A DNA stretch of 64,000 nucleotides. Source: Sphagnum magellanicum (lineage: Eukaryota > Streptophyta > Sphagnopsida > Sphagnales > Sphagnaceae). The DNA lies in NCBI GenBank assembly GCA_021904315.1, contig CM038923.1, positions 2,728,001 to 2,792,000 of the forward strand, in the 5' to 3' direction. The notes beneath the pieces were generated by a model. The model saw only the letters and a program-made list of their open reading frames with translations, searched no databases and had not been told where the DNA came from. Of this stretch, positions 46,701-58,949 are shown in pieces (position 1 is the first letter of the stretch; every line of letters begins with the position of its first letter). Position numbers and translations under genes: made by a program.

Positions 46701-49700
46701 TGTTAGCACCTCCTTTTGTCATTTCCGACACCAATGCTTGCTTTGCCCTTTGTGCTGTATCTTTCTGCCAAACATAGGAGGCTCATTCCTTTTGTTACTG
46801 GATGAGATTTTTCTAACAAGTACCACAATCTGCTCCAGAAGATATCAAATTTCTCACATCCATTCAAGTCTTGGTTACTGTCACCTTCAATGTGAGCACT
46901 ATCAGCCAATCCAAGGCTGGAAATTTTGGTTTAGACAGTTTGCAAACTTCTAGAAACATTAACATTCTTGCTCTCTCCCTCTCTCTGAAGAAATGTGTTC
47001 ACCTGTTTTCTCAACATAGTCACATCTTTTGAGACTCACAATAGAAATGAAAAAAGTTCAGCTGAGTACCTGGTCTTCAGGAGCAAAAAATGGGGATTTA
47101 TGGCTAAGGCAAGCTGCCACTGTAAGCACTGGACTTATGCACCCAAAAACCGCTCCATATATCATCATCTGCTACCATTTTTAGCATGGAAAAAACTTGG
47201 TCAGTGAATCCATATCTTCACACACTATTTTGTAACTGACCATATCTCAAACTTGATAACCATCGTTAACTACTATGTAGGACAAAGCTCTTCGCTTGTT
47301 TCTTCAAGCCACTGTTATGACTGTTAGTACTGAGTCTAAGTGAACTCAGTTACACCCACTATCCAACTTGGAAACTAACAAATGCCAAAGACTCTTGAAT
47401 AGATTAGACCCACAATCTTGCATTCTTAGACCTGAACCTAATTGGAAAACACCCACAATGTGATGCAATTCAGGTAAAGTGGCCTGCACGCATTGCGCTG
47501 TTTGCAATGCACTATATCAACCTTAGCTATGTGCACATCAACAGGCAGTGCAGCCAAATGGTAGCCCAAGGGTGTTATCTCCTCCTCCTCATCCACCGCT
47601 CCCACCTTCATTACACAGCACCCATTTCCACCTTGTTACTCCAGTGGCACTTCCAAGTGTGAAAAGAAATATGTTCAGGCATCTTTAGTTTCTTGTATTT
47701 TCCAATTTCACTTGTGTTCTAGGAAAACATCAGGTGACAAATCATAGCTCTTGTCAAATGCATTTCCAAGCTTTTAATTCTCATCTATATCATATTTGTT
47801 TCCTGCAAGATCTTAATACCCAGGAATCCAGATTTCCATATCCGATCATGCATGTCATCATGTCCATTGACATTTAAATCCCTTACCTCATGGAGAGTTG
47901 CCATTGCATTCTTCACCGCCTCCACTTTTGGAGGTTCCAATGCCTGCCACATTAGTTTCAGATTTTCAGTGGTTTTTATGAGTTTTTACAGCGTTGATAT
48001 GTGTCAATGCTTCTCATAATACTAATGGATCTGATCAAACAGGAGGCAACTATTTCGAAACAGCAACTGGAGCTGAGGTAAAAACTGAATTTAGTTTTTG
48101 CTCACTCTTTCAAGAAAGGAGACAACACTGCCAAGACGTAAAATCTTGATTTGCAGACATAACTCTACCAATGGAACACGCAACATCTCTGGCAACTGCA
48201 AAATATCCCTCCACATATTAGTCAAACCCATCAAAATGAAGAAGGCACATCAACAGCAGAATCAATGCTAGAGTTGCAAAGGACTTCCACATATTGATCT
48301 GAGGTTCAACAGACAGGAAGATAGATAAGATTTTACTTGAAATGGCCGCATCAAAGTTTCAAGCCTATGCCGTGTATAGAGACAGAAGCAGTTTCCAGGG
48401 CGCACACGTCCAGCCCGTCCTCCCCGCTGCCTTGCATTTGCTTGTGATATCCATGCCTCAACCATGCTCGACATCCCCTGCATCAAAACATCGCAGACAA
48501 AAGATAATCCCAGGCAACACATCCATGCACACGATGGAAACATCAACAAAATGCATGCCCCAAACAACCCTCCATACAAGGGGGGAAAAAGGGACCAAGG
48601 ATGGTACCCGGCGAGGATCAAACCGATTCTCCTTATGCTTCCCACAATCAATGACATGGACAACATCATCAATAGTGATGCTAGTTTCTGCAATATTTGT
48701 AGCCAACACGATCTGCACAAGTTTTCCAGAGATAGCCAAAACCCACATTAGAATATATGGTTCAGCATGCAGGACAACATCCTTATTGCATGCTAGCATT
48801 CAAAAGAACACCAATAGCACAATTTTTCTGTCTGAAAAGAAATGGGCAGTGCTAAATATACAGTTGAAATTTATCAACTTCCTTCTCTGTCACCTCCATA
48901 GAAGGCCAAGACCAGGTCTAAACCCACTCTTGCTCACAGAACCTTAGTTTCAATCTGTTTCAAAAAAATCTGTTTAAATCCATCAGTCCAAGAGTTTAAG
49001 GTGACACCCACCTTGCGATTGCCACTAGGAGGTCTCTGAAAAACACGGCGCTGGTCTGAGGAGGCCACAGAAGAGTGGAGAGGGAGAAGCCATTCTGATG
49101 CTGACCCACTGAACCTTCTTGAGGCAGACAGTCTGTCCTTCATCAACTGTATCTCTGCCATGCCCTGCTCCATTCCCCAACCCACAGAATAACAAGCACA
49201 CAACACACATAGAATGAGCACTGCTGTATACCACTGATCACTTGTACATGCACACAGTACACCTGATCCGCCTCAAAACTAGACAGCTCTTAGAATCACC
49301 TGACTGGAAGTACTCTGACACCCTATCCAAGACAAAACCATTTCTCATTTGATATCCCACATTAAAAGTAGTTGTCTGCAACTGGATGCAATAAACCATG
49401 CAGTCACTATTAACCTTGCTTGTGACATACATAGAAGGCTCTCAAAGACTTACAGGTAAGAACACAAGAACAGCCCCTGCTTCATAGTCTTCATCAATGT
49501 GGATTATCAAATCCTCTAGGAGCTCATAGTCTATCACATCCTCGTTCACTCGTTCCTGCAACCAGAACCCATTAGTCTTTTTTCAGAGAAGATGAAGTTT
49601 GGGGTATCTAAATTGATAACACACAAAGAAGAGCCACACGAGGAATTGAAGAGATGTTAAAACATGTGAAACGGAAAGGGGACATAAAACTTGAACAAAA

Positions 49701-52700
49701 GCTTATAGAAATGGTAGCAGAAATCAAGAGTGTTAAAACACACAAAGAAACAGACCCCATGAAACAGAATAACTCAAGATGTCAATGCAAGATGATAGGC
49801 CCTCAAGAAAATAATTGAGAAAAAAAAACATTTTTCTCGAAATGCTAGCAAGCTCTTTTAACCACTTTGCCAGGAACAACACCCACAAGATTGATGCGTG
49901 TTTTTTCACTGAAGCTGTGGTAGAGGTCTATGTCAAAGAGTGGATTCCGGAGCTCCTCCTGGAGCTTGGTCTCATCACCCCAGCCAGAATTGACCAAGTC
50001 CTGTCTGCCCCTATTGCTGTCCACCACATTCCGAGCCAGCTACCAACCCACAACCATGGAACACTTCTCATTATTTTCCAATTCAAAGAGGTAACTAAAT
50101 TGAAACTTTGATTGAAAGGGCAGCAAACCCGTCTCTATTCCGCATGTCAATATAAACTTACCCACTTTGGAATGAAAAAACCCTCATATATTCAAAGATA
50201 AAATTTCAAGTTTTCTGTAGGTTGGTGTGATGTGAAGACAGAATAACCAGACACATTAGACACAATTTGAAAGGAGGAACATACCTTCCTTGAATGTCCT
50301 TTGGAACTGTTGAAAAAGGCAGCAGGAGAGTCAGATGCAAGGCGGTAGTCCAACTGTTCATAAATGTTCTCTAAGAAAAACGTTGTAACAGGGAATGTCC
50401 GCCCCTTTGCAGATATCACTGGACAGTTCCCAAAGTAGCTCGAAAATAGATTTGAGTCTAGAGTTGCAGACCTGTTTCAACAAACAAACAAAGAAATAAA
50501 CAAACCCACATTACCAGTGTCCCTCCCTTTGCTTCTCAACAGAGTGCAATAACGCACTGGAGACGTTTCAAGTTTTCTTCCATTTGCTTCTTGACAGAGT
50601 GCAATAATGCACCAGACATTGCAGGCATTGTTCAACTAGCAAGAGAAAAATTTACTGAATAGCCCAGGAACATGCAGCGACAGTAAGTGGATATCTTGTG
50701 CTAATACAGAAAACAACCAATATAGGCATATGAAACCCTTCCAAGGAAAACATGCAACTTACATTAGAATGAGCTTCAGAGGAGATGACCCATTTGCTCG
50801 CCTTCTCTCAAGCAAGTCTTTCAATATAACCAATAGAAAGTCACCCTGCAATCAAGGATAAATAAGTATGTATACTTAGCAAATACAAATTCCAAAGAGG
50901 GCAAACTTGTGACTACATAACACTTGTTAAAGTGGCCAACTGATTTTAGTTACTATGCAACAAAGGGAGTCAAGGTCTGAACAAAAAGTGAGAACAAGAA
51001 TACACCCAAATGGAACAGGCGGAGTGCAAATGAGGGAATTACCAGGACTGTGCGCTCATGCACCTCATCCACAATGATGTGTGAAATTTCACTCAGGTCT
51101 CGATCACCCTGTCCCACCCATCACAATAGTAAGACAAAAGAGCACTAGGAATGCATTTGTGGTAAATATTGTGAAGCAATAAAGATGCTCCTCAAGTTAT
51201 GGAATCTGACGCTGATCTTGAAGAACCTTTCTGGAAAAACCCACGTTGGAAACAGTTGACTTTGGGTCAAAGCCGAAGAAGCAACAAGCAAGACATCAGC
51301 GAATTCTAATACAAAAAATTACAAGTACACAAACCGACACAAAGTAGTGCAATGCACACTCCAATCCATTATCTAGATCCTTACTATCTTTGTAGGATCA
51401 TGAGCAACAAATGTAATACTTACATAATCAATAATTGCAAAAATGGAAACAGTCAGTAAAAAGCACAAAACATGCGGATTTGTTCAACATACTGCAAGCC
51501 TTCGGAGCAAAATGCCAGTTGTGCAGAATAGAAGTTTTGTGCTCTGGTTCCTGGGAAGCATAAATCAAAAGCATATGAAACAACCAAAGGCAAAAACTGA
51601 CTCTCAGAATACAGCTCCTTAACCCAACTGTAAGCAAAGAGAATGAGAAATTGCACAAAGAATTGGGATCAACCAAAACTTACCAGGCAGCATCAAGGCG
51701 CACTTGGTAGCCTACTAGTGAGCTACTGGTACTGCCAGGGGGTGGTTCACAACGTTCTACTGCCACTCTCTCTGCCACAGATATTGCCTAATCCAAGCTC
51801 CAATACAACATTTCACATTGGCAAACCAATCAGCAGCCAACTAGGAAAAAGAAGACCACAAAAAGCATGATTTGCAAGCATTATACTGTCAGGTAGATTG
51901 CTGAATGAAACCAAACAGGAAGGTGCTGAAGAAAATACAGCAATCCGTCGAGGTTGTGTGCACACAATGTTGCAAAATCCACCCCGTCCTTCAGCAATCA
52001 TTTCATCTAGTAGGTATTGTGGCACCTACAGCACACTCAGCTTCCACCCATCATCAGCATTGCAGGACCCAGGTCCCTAAACTGTTAACCCTAAACTCCT
52101 GAACAGGTGACTGGAGGATCATGGCACAACAGGACATGTGAGGAGTAAAAAAGGACCATAGTTTGAAAGGGTATACTAATGTTGTGAGGTAGCCATGAGC
52201 TAGAGAATCCAAGCACAGGCATTGGAACCTTATGAACACAATAGAAGTATATCATACAAGAATGTGTATACATACCTGTGTAGTTTTACCACACCCAGTT
52301 TCACCACCCACCACCACCACCTCATTTTCTTTTATCTTTGAAAGTAGTTGATCTTTTACTGCCGCCATAGGAAGAGCAGCTCGAGATTTCAGCATTGCCT
52401 GCCCATCCTCAGCAAGCAAAACAGTGACACCCTTGAGGGGTGCAGATCTTATTTTGCAAAACCCGGACAAACAGTACATGGACGCCACACCTAAAATGGT
52501 GACACTCAGAGATTCCCATTCGAACACTCACCTTCCAACACTGGATGTTCACAAAAGAACCGGTAACACACATTCAGTTACTGCAAAACTATCTAGAAAA
52601 CTAAAAAAGGACACACCAGGTACTGTTGACAGTTGAATGTTTTATTTGCAATTTCTGAATGACAGTTTTTTCAGGGAGACCTGATAATCATATGTTTGGA

Positions 52701-55700
52701 GCTTCGCCTCCCAAATGTGACGAAGGTGACGGCTTTCTGCTTCCATTCGAGAAATATGTCCTGAAAGTAACAAGATTTTGCATCCAAATTTATCAATGGA
52801 GAATTCACCTTCCCAGGCCCCACACTGCTCAGTTTTGATGTACAATGTGCATTATAGGAAACTCTTCAGAAATGTTCTTCCACGGTTGCCCACAAACAAT
52901 GAGAGTTCAAAAAGCAATTGGCAAAAGACAACTAGTCTCACTGTCATCATTCAACAAGGACCCCCAACAAAGAAAAGTGAGTTTAAGATCATCCGTACTG
53001 TCATCTTTCTGTTTCTCAAACCCTGAACTTTCTTGTTTTGTTTCATGATTTTTTGTTGGAAAAGCTCGTTCCACTTTGTTTGCTGTTGGTGGAGCTGGAT
53101 TCAGTGATTCGCCAGGATTCACCAAAGAATCCACAAATGCACTCCTTCTGTTCACCTCCTCTTCTACTTCTTGCTTCTTTGATTCTTGACCTTTGCAAAA
53201 GAGCATGTCACATGCACCAGAAAATGCTAAGCATCAAAAGACAAACCAAAAGACACATCCGGGTTGACATGAATTTGCTGTAAAAACATTTATTTCCACA
53301 AAAGAGGATGACATTCACTTCCTGCAATTGAATGAACATCAAAATCCTGTTGTGCTCATAGCTCACTGTATTTCAGACAAAGAGAAAATCAACAATATAA
53401 TGGAAGTTCCACGGCAACCAACCTTCAGCATGCCATTGAAAACACATTGTCCGATATGGTTCTGGAAGAATACGATACAATGGAAGTTCTGGGAACAACC
53501 AAAATAAGGCACATGCTGCAACTGCATTTTGGGCCTCCTGCAACATCTTACAAAAGAGATTGATTAACGAGTACTGCATTTGAACATGCAGAGTCATGTG
53601 AGAACTATACGACTTGCTGGAGTTTGAACTTTGCATGAATGTGATCTGTGGCTCCAGTAATCCACGTTTAGCCTTTCCAGACAATGTGCATCAAATGCAT
53701 TGTGGGGAAACCAAGACCCATTTGTACCAATTGGCAAAATTTGGGCACAAATGAGGATTGACAGTTCACTATCTTGAGAGATCCTCAGTCTGAACCCTAA
53801 ACCCAATAGACTATGATCAAGAATACACAAAGGGGCAAAATTGAGCTTACAGCAATGGAAGCAAAACCATCTTCCTTGTTGGGCAATTTGCAAGTTACGG
53901 GTCCTCCAAGTTTTTTGCTTTTTCCCCGCCCCATGGAGGGCTGCACTACTGTGACTGAATAGTAGTATTGAGAACTCGGGCCTGTAAATCTCTCGTACTT
54001 TGGTGAGGGCCACCCATTCTTCTGACAGTGTTGTTGCAGCACTGCCTTTGGCTGCCGCTGTAACTCTTCCTGCACCAAGATTCCTCATGCTAAAAAATAT
54101 AGTTATGGGTCTATCCCAAGCTAGGCCACACTTTGGACTCAACATACAGAAATACACAAAATGATTCAGCACCCAAGGAAATTGTCCAGAACTTATCTGA
54201 AGTTCCAAGCTGTGCATCTTTCTCCATTCAGAATTCTCTCTCACACTTTCAGACAGATGCTTCCAACATTTGACTTTCTAAAATATGTACCTGTGGAAGC
54301 ATGTGGAAGCATATCATTTGAATACCTGAGGTAAAGATTTGCTGCCTTTTTTCTTCACAGGTGCTTTTCTGGAACCTGATGTCTCCCCATATCCTCCTAA
54401 AGCCGTAACTTTCTCCCACTTTTGCATTTGAACTACACTGTCAGGTAGGTTTGGATCAGTCTCCATCTCCTCATTGAACATGTCCAGCATTCCCTCTTCT
54501 TCTTCTTCTTCATCATCCTTTATCACAGGCACACTTTCCACACTTTTTGAACTGCCCAAAACTTCTTGATCCCCACCCATGTCTTGAGAGTTGTTCATTG
54601 GGTGCTCATTAACACCTCTGGACATCTCTTCTTCACGTTTCTCTCCAATACTACTCACATTCCCATCATCATCCCAGTCAAGAGGTGTATTTTGATCATC
54701 CTGTCTCTTGTCATCTTCATTGCTCTTTTTCTCTTGGTGTTGTGGCATAGTCATTATATACTCATGCTCTGATAAACCTGTAACCCAAACCTCCAAAGTT
54801 CAGTTTTGACACTGGAAGAACTGAACTCTGAAATGTGGCAAGATCTGTACAATGACACCAAAAAAACTTGTCTCAACAGCTACCAAGTGCCTGTATGGAT
54901 AAAATTGAGGCAGATCCTACATCTAACAAACTTTGGCCTCTAGGTGGATTTGTGTTTTAGAGAAACATTTAAACCAAGAGATGGAGAAATATTTCAACCA
55001 AGAGATGTGAAAGAAATGAAGACCTAAGGAGGCAAGTTCCTCTTTCAGTTCACGAATCAGGCGGCCTGCAGATGCCTGCTTCTGCTTGTCACCTTTTTCC
55101 TTTGCATCTGCTGCTGCTTTCTTGGCAGCATGAAACTCTCCAATCACTGACTGTGCCCGTGTTGCTGAGTCCACAGTCTGTACAGTGGATAGTAAGAGCC
55201 CTCAAACTTGACTCTTGGCTAGAGATCAAATCAGGTGCAAAAAAAGAAAAATCTGAATCAAAGTCCACAGTAGAGCATTGTGAAAGTCTCAATTCAAGTT
55301 GTATATCAAAATGCAGACTACCTATATGAATGTGGACAAGGAAGAAAACCTTACGGCGCGTTTTTGCTTACGGCGCTCCTGTTCACTTGGATCTGCCCAC
55401 ACCTGCAAGCACAAGTACAAGATGAGATTTGGTAAATTGTCAAACATCTGAACGGAGGAACCAATAAACCTTAGACCTTGCACATCCTAAACTCAAGACC
55501 AAAAAGTGTAGTACTGCCCTTAAACAGATATCCTGGATAGCAGAGGAAGAGATTGCTAGAAATCACATTAAAGCAGAAATTACTTACTTGACTGTGAGAC
55601 ATCAGCCCAAAGAAACTGTGCTTGAAGCAAGAGGAGAGAATCTCACCTCCCAATCAGAGTCGTCCCCATTTTCACCTTCACCACTGTTGATATCATCCTC

Positions 55701-57644
55701 CTGTAGTTTTGGCAGAATGTTCACAAATACTTTCTACATTTTGTAACTTATCTTGATGATGCTAATAGAAATTGTAGAATCAAGAAAGAACAGAATACAA
55801 ATGTCTTCACATTCGACTATATCACAGACAGGTATGCCTCAGTTATATTCTGTCAAAAATACTTGTAAACACTAAATAGGGTGTTGTTGACCAATGAGCA
55901 ATTTTTGTACTGTCCTGGTGAAATGAAATACAGCAATTATGAGAAAGAGGTCAAAATGGAAAGGGAAAGTGCTCCAGAGATGTCACTACAAAGCCCACAA
56001 GTATAGGATCTATAACTCAAGAAACAAACAGGAGTGAACAAAAACCTCATCTTGTTGAGCCATGTATCTGCGAATCCAGTCCGCCTGCTCTGCTTGTGTA
56101 TCCACTTGTTCCACCTGCTTCAATTTTGCAGGCACCCAACTTTCCAACAGAATTGCATCTGGTTCGTCATCCTCTGAAACCTTCTCTACAGGTTTCCAAT
56201 CAGCACGAGCTGCTGTTATCAATTGTGCTGAACCCCCTACAAAATCACGCCAAACCACACATCAGAAAGCAACTAGCATTTTCAGAAGTGCAGTGCAAAC
56301 CTTAAGGAAGCATCTAGAGGTTATCGAATTGACAACAAACTTTTCTCGCTCAAACCTTTGCAACATACACACACTACATCACTCACTGCTCCTCCTGACT
56401 AACATAAGGTCCAGGGTGGCAGATTACATCATTTTCTTGACCACATTAAATGACATAATCTTCCAGTGATGATCATACACTCATAACAGTGACCAAACTG
56501 TGTTTGTTGAACATGAAGTTGTCAAAAAACAGTTGAATCTGCCACCCCAGATCTTAATGTCATAGAATGGCCTCACCCTTGGCCATGATGTTGGGTGCAT
56601 CACCTAGCTCGCCCTAATGGGCTCACCTGGCGCCTTACCCAACATAATGGGCAGGGGCTTGTCCATTCCATGGTACTACTACATACGCAAGATGGGAGTC
56701 ATGATGATACCTTCAACTGATTCTGTCTGAAAGCCACTTGAAAACTTTGAAGGGAGTTGACTGGGAGGCAGATTTAGGCATAGCCAGTCTAGTGCAGCCT
56801 CCAATGTCGCCACTCCCTGACATCCATCATCATTGCACAAAGACACATACACATATCTCACGAAAAATGCCTAGTGATTGATGATGACCCCAGCTTCAAA
56901 CATGGAGGAGAATCATCCAAACAAAAAAACTTGTTCAGAAATTTGTTTGGTGTATACATCGAGTATACCTAAAGCTCCTGCCAGCATCTTTGGAGATCTC
57001 AAAGGAGAAGACTGCAAGAACCAGGATTTGAGTGCCTTATATGTTCTCAACTGATTGATGCTCACACAAGAGTTTTCAGAGATTGTAGAAAAATCAATCT
57101 GAGAATCCTGATGATTGCATTTGCAGAGAGTATTTAACCACAAATTCTTCTTGTGGGTGGTAATAAATTGTGTTATTCTGAAAAGAATAAAACTGGGTAG
57201 GATTTAGGGGCTTATAGAACTGGATGGTTCGAAAGGGGTTTAGGGGTTAGGGTTTAGGAGGGAGAGCAATTTTGTTTCTGTTACCAGGGGAAGAGCTGCC
57301 AAAGCTTGCTCAATTTGCAAAGAAGAAAACCCCTCTGCGACAAGAGTATCGTATAAACTCCGGAGACGTCTTCCAGCTTGCTTTTTCTGGGTTTCAGTGA
57401 GATCCTCAACGGCAACGGCAGCAGGAGCTGAAGAAGAAGAAGAAGAAACGATTCCGCCTTTTGTGTTGTGCAGAAGACGTCGCAACCGCACCTCATTCTC
57501 CGAAGAAATCTTCACTTGCGGTGCTCCTGCTGCTGCTGCTCTTCCTCGAGACACCCGGCTACTGGTGGATTTTGCTCCTCCTCCCTTGCTGGAATCCGGT
57601 TGGGGCGTCGTCGTCCCCTTATTCCTGGATTTCTTGGGAGCCAT
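43783..57644 (-). CDS. DExH-box RNA helicase, DExH7/DHX29 type
   Basis: DHX29 binds the 40S subunit and helps initiation on structured 5' leaders; this plant branch is DExH7. I assembled 34 in-phase exons: 57285-57644, 56711-56816, 56046-56236, 55647-55700, 55355-55402, 55024-55177, 54326-54777, 53851-54069, 53423-53537, 52942-53190, 52681-52760, 52276-52398, 51939-52025, 51684-51787, 51493-51550, 51043-51108, 50763-50845, 50285-50471, 49887-50039, 49454-49555, 49012-49164, 48608-48712, 48337-48477, 48106-48195, 47887-47943, 47522-47605, 47070-47168, 46627-46764, 46410-46480, 45957-46017, 45649-45744, 44896-45111, 44378-44470 and 43816-43938 (1506 codons). A UBA-like block ([13 protein letters not shown]) precedes motif I GETGCGKT (708-715), DEVH (814-817), SAT (851-853), [10 protein letters not shown] (from 1053) and QRGGRAGR (about 1100-1107), then the HA2/OB region ([31 protein letters not shown]). 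The Arabidopsis protein is about 1460 residues. The extreme C-terminus is uncertain: either reading on from exon 34 to TAA at 43783, or another small exon. Confidence 0.92.
44739..44780. repeat. Intronic inverted repeat
   Basis: GATCAGGCAAGAT (44739-44751) and its exact reverse complement (44768-44780) flank a 16-base loop in the intron between the exons 44896-45111 and 44378-44470 of the helicase gene. Confidence 0.8.
45112..45648 (-). other. Non-canonical GC-AG intron in the DExH7 gene
   Basis: The exon ending at 45649 codes for HAPIVK and its donor reads AAG|GCAAGT, the strong consensus of GC-AG introns. The next exon starts after TTCAG at 45111 with [10 protein letters not shown]. The join preserves phase 0 and matches the family sequence (VKAIL.AGLYPN), while no GT donor gives an equally good join. 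Confidence 0.75.
57237..57257 (-). promoter_or_regulatory. Telomeric-type motif in intron 1 of DExH7
   Basis: On the gene strand the first intron contains CCTAAACCCTAACCCC about 27 bases after the donor. It matches the telo-box core (AAACCCTAA) that is frequent in the first intron or leader of plant translation-machinery genes. Confidence 0.45.
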
Positions 57645-57829
57645 TGTAAACGATGTGAGCAATTCAGGATGGCGAATTTGCCTCACTCATCATCATCATC
57701 ATCATGCAGAGGTACACTACTAGGTCATTCTTCCACAAACAAAATCCAATGTGCACACACACACGCCACGCACACATTCCTCGCCTCTCTCGCGAGTCTC
57801 TCTCCTCCCACGAACGCACGTCTCCGACC

Positions 57830-57913
57830 ATTAGGGTTTCCAGCTCTTCTGGAATTAGGGTTTCCGGCTCTTCTGGAATTAGGGTTTCTGGCTCTTCTGC
57901 AATTAGGGTTTCT
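57830..57913 (-). promoter_or_regulatory. Telo-box array of 24-bp tandem repeats upstream of DExH7
   Basis: Three complete 24-bp units and a partial fourth start at 57830, 57854, 57878 and 57902. Each begins ATTAGGGTTT and continues with C/T-rich GGCTCTTCTGGA-like sequence. On the helicase strand each unit carries AAACCCTAAT, the telo-box, 186-260 bp before the ATG at 57644. In plants telo-boxes are enriched upstream of ribosomal-protein and translation-factor genes, which fits a DHX29-type helicase. They may lie in the 5' UTR or core promoter; the transcription start is not known. Confidence 0.6.
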
Positions 57914-58106
57914 GCTGCTGTGTTTGTACCAGTGTGAGGCGGGTATTTGATTTTTTGACATACCAGTCGGGTCTGGGGGTTTTTATAGAGATAAATTTTT
58001 AAGAATTGCCCAGGTCCAGTTATTTTTTTAAATTGTATTCTTTCAAGAAATCGCCGGGATTTGGGTTTTTTCAAAACCCACTCAACATGAGGTGTGATAA
58101 CTACGA

Positions 58107-58941
58107 TATTGTTGCAACAATTTCGTTGCCATGATTTCTTCAACTCAATGAATGAGTGATCAAAATATGCAAAGGAAAAAATGCAATGATGTTTTGCAAT
58201 TATTGTTGCGACAATTAATGAACATGATTTTTTCAACTCAATGAATGAGCGATCAAAATATGCAAAGGAAAAAATGCAATGATGTTTTGCAATTATTGTT
58301 GCGACAATTAATGAACATGATTTTTTCAACTCAATGAATGAGCGATCAAAATATGCAAAGGAAAAAATGCAACGATGTTTTGTAGTTATTGTTGCGACGA
58401 TTAATGAACATGATTTCTTCAACTCAATGAATGAACGATCAAAATATGCAAAGGAAAAAATGCAACGATGTTTTGCAGTTATTGTTGCGACGTTAATGAA
58501 CATGATTTCTTCAACTCAATGAATGAGCGATCAAAATATGCAAAGGAAAAAATGCAACGATGTTTTGCAGTTATGGTTGCGACGTTAATGAACATGATTT
58601 CTTCAACTCAATGAATGAGGGATCAAAATATACAAAGGAAAAATTGCAACGATGTTTTGGAGTTATTGTTGCAACGATTAAGGAACATGATTTTTTCAAC
58701 TCAATGAATGAGCAATCAAAATATACAAAGGAAAAAATGCAACGATGTTTTGCAGTTATTGTTGCAACGATTAAGGAACATGATTTTTTCAACTCAATGA
58801 ATGAGCGATCAAAATATACAAAGGAAAAAATGCAACGATGTTTTGCAGTTATTGTTGTCACATTAAGGAACATGATTTTTTCAACTCAATGAATGAGGGA
58901 TCAAAATATACAGAGGAAAAAATGCAACGATGTTTTACAAT
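58107..58941. repeat. 93-bp tandem repeat (minisatellite), nine units
   Basis: Units begin at TATTGTTGC at 58107, 58201, 58294, 58387, 58480, 58572, 58664, 58757 and 58850, spacing 92-94 bp, and a degraded tenth start is at 58942. The unit contains AACATGATTT, TTCAACTCAATGAATGAG, GATCAAAATATGCAAAGG and ATGCAACGATGTTTTGCA. Because 93 is a multiple of three, open frames run through several units on both strands; the 279-codon minus-strand frame 57664-58503 encodes a 31-residue repeat (IFSFAYFDRSFIELKKSC core). I regard these frames as by-products. The array is about 460 bp upstream of the helicase ATG. Confidence 0.9.
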
Positions 58942-58949
58942 TATTTGAT

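Noticed and set aside
48342..48947. 201-codon plus-strand open frame
   Set aside because: It is antisense to confirmed DExH7 exons coding motifs V and VI and has no recognisable domain.
57664..58503. 279-codon minus-strand open frame upstream of the helicase
   Set aside because: It is mostly the 93-bp tandem repeat read in one frame, with the telo-box repeat at its end; open frames exist on both strands of the repeat, so openness is not evidence of coding.
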